A DNA stretch of 64,000 nt, taken from the NCBI GenBank assembly GCA_032622095.1, contig CP136066.1, positions 129,981,917-130,045,916 on the forward strand. Direction: 5' to 3'. The notes under the pieces are model-generated. The model did no database searches, had not been told where the DNA came from, and saw nothing but the letters and a program-made list of their open reading frames with translations. The stretch is from Siphonodentalium dalli (lineage: Eukaryota > Mollusca > Scaphopoda > Gadilida > Siphonodentaliidae). Numbering within the stretch: the first letter of the stretch is position 1; each line of letters begins with the position of its first letter. Of the stretch, positions 63,010 to 64,000 are shown in pieces. The position numbers and the translations under genes were made by a program.

Positions 63010-64000
63010 GAAATGGCTCTAAACTAATGAAAGCTCCCGGAATGACTATATTATAGTATAGGGAAGCATTCCGAACACGTGTGGGAATGCCTATATAGAA
63101 TATTTGGAAACACTGGATGACCTTGTGTATCTCCTGAACAATTTAGTATAAAGCAATAAAATTGTTTATCTCTCAGCTCGCCTTATATATCAATATATTA
63201 TCTCTTAGGCTGCAGTGGATATCAATATAACTGGTCATGATCAATGGTTTTTATTAATATTTCATCAGAGTGTGTACTCATGCAGTCAGTAATGATTTGC
63301 TGGTGTTTGGAGACTGCTGGAGCATCCTGGGAAACTTGGAATGCTCAATGCTTGTAACTGCGTGAAACTGATTTCCTGGTTCGAATGAAATGCGTACAAC
63401 AGAATTCCCACCTCTTTATTTTATAATTATTGTATTTTATATCTAAACACACTATAGACTTTGGCAAGTATTACTCTTACATTGTCGATATTCATTCGGA
63501 GTATACTAAATTTGATGGAAGCAGAACAGCACTTTAATAAGCTGGGCTATGGGAAATTGGATACATTTGAACAATTTATAGCTCACTTGCGATAAAGTCT
63601 CTGGGGGAGCAATATGTATATTTTTTACCCCTGTTCTAATTGTCAAATTTGTCATCCACCTCCCTCATCCAATCATCACCAAACTTTATATGGATCTTCC
63701 GGTGGGAGGCATCGTTTTCTTTCGAAATTTGTTAAAAACATGCCTCCATTTATTGGAGAATTGTTTACAGCCATCTTCGATTTTACACACTTAATACTAA
63801 AAAAAAATTGAACAAATTTTTAGACTAAATTTCCAACATAGGTTGTGTCGGGCAAGATATTTCCAAATGTTGAAAGTATTGACTGGCGTCTGGGGGAGGT
63901 GTTATATTACACCAACAAACCTCTGCCACATCCCTATAACACAGTGGATGAATTACTCGACTAAGAGAAAAGAACATGTGATCTTCGGTTGTAGCCTAGT
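63010..64000. other. No gene recognised
   Basis: AT-rich DNA after the last family C unit. CATCCACCTCCCTCATCCAA and nearby bases (63650-63720) resemble the start of other tandem-core units, but no exon was found. Confidence 0.4.

Overview
The window looks like animal, most likely molluscan (probably bivalve), nuclear DNA: AT-rich, almost free of long open reading frames, and packed with nested DNA transposons, foldback elements and tandem-repeat-bearing elements with (ACGG)n tracts. The mollusc assignment is an inference. It rests on the repeat style, which resembles the tandem-core-plus-ACGG elements described in bivalves, and on the one host exon seen.

Host gene: only one convincing host coding piece was found, a 118-bp internal exon of a SNAP-25 homologue on the minus strand (51970-52087), with a splice acceptor, a donor and the cysteine palmitoylation cluster. 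Most of the window on both sides of it is therefore probably intron of this gene, filled by repeats. I found no other SNAP25 exon.

Layout. 1.3-4.6 kb: Helentron/DINE-like family A, copy 1. 5.4-7.1 kb: a palindromic foldback split by a hAT-type element. 7.2-9.4 kb: family B and a 617-bp tandem duplication. 9.5-13.4 kb: family C, twice, around a 469-bp tandem duplication. 13.45-19.94 kb: a 6.5-kb long-TIR element carrying two nested elements, one with a BED zinc-finger relic. 21.7-32.8 kb: an AGGGGTCATCTC-ended element, holding a related inner element, a second hAT copy, and a DIRS-like element with a dead tyrosine recombinase. 33.1-37.7 kb: families E, D and A. 39.7-46.9 kb: a THAP-domain sequence split by a 6.9-kb TTA-flanked transposon that itself carries a GC-motif element and two TTAA MITEs. 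47.0-50.1 kb: an inverted-repeat element. 50.9-53.8 kb: a LINE fragment, the SNAP25 exon, and a hAT-type element inside a 24-bp minisatellite. 53.9-58.6 kb: TTAA MITEs and family A copy 3, interrupted by a 2.3-kb tail-to-tail palindrome of piggyBac-like arms. 59.3-62.8 kb: family C copy 3, interrupted by a 2.5-kb element with a perfect 8-bp target duplication.

The repeats work as layers. Target-site duplications and restored reading frames let the order of insertions be read directly. No complete, intact transposase or other full-length gene was seen. The recombinase, THAP, BED and reverse-transcriptase pieces are all truncated or broken.
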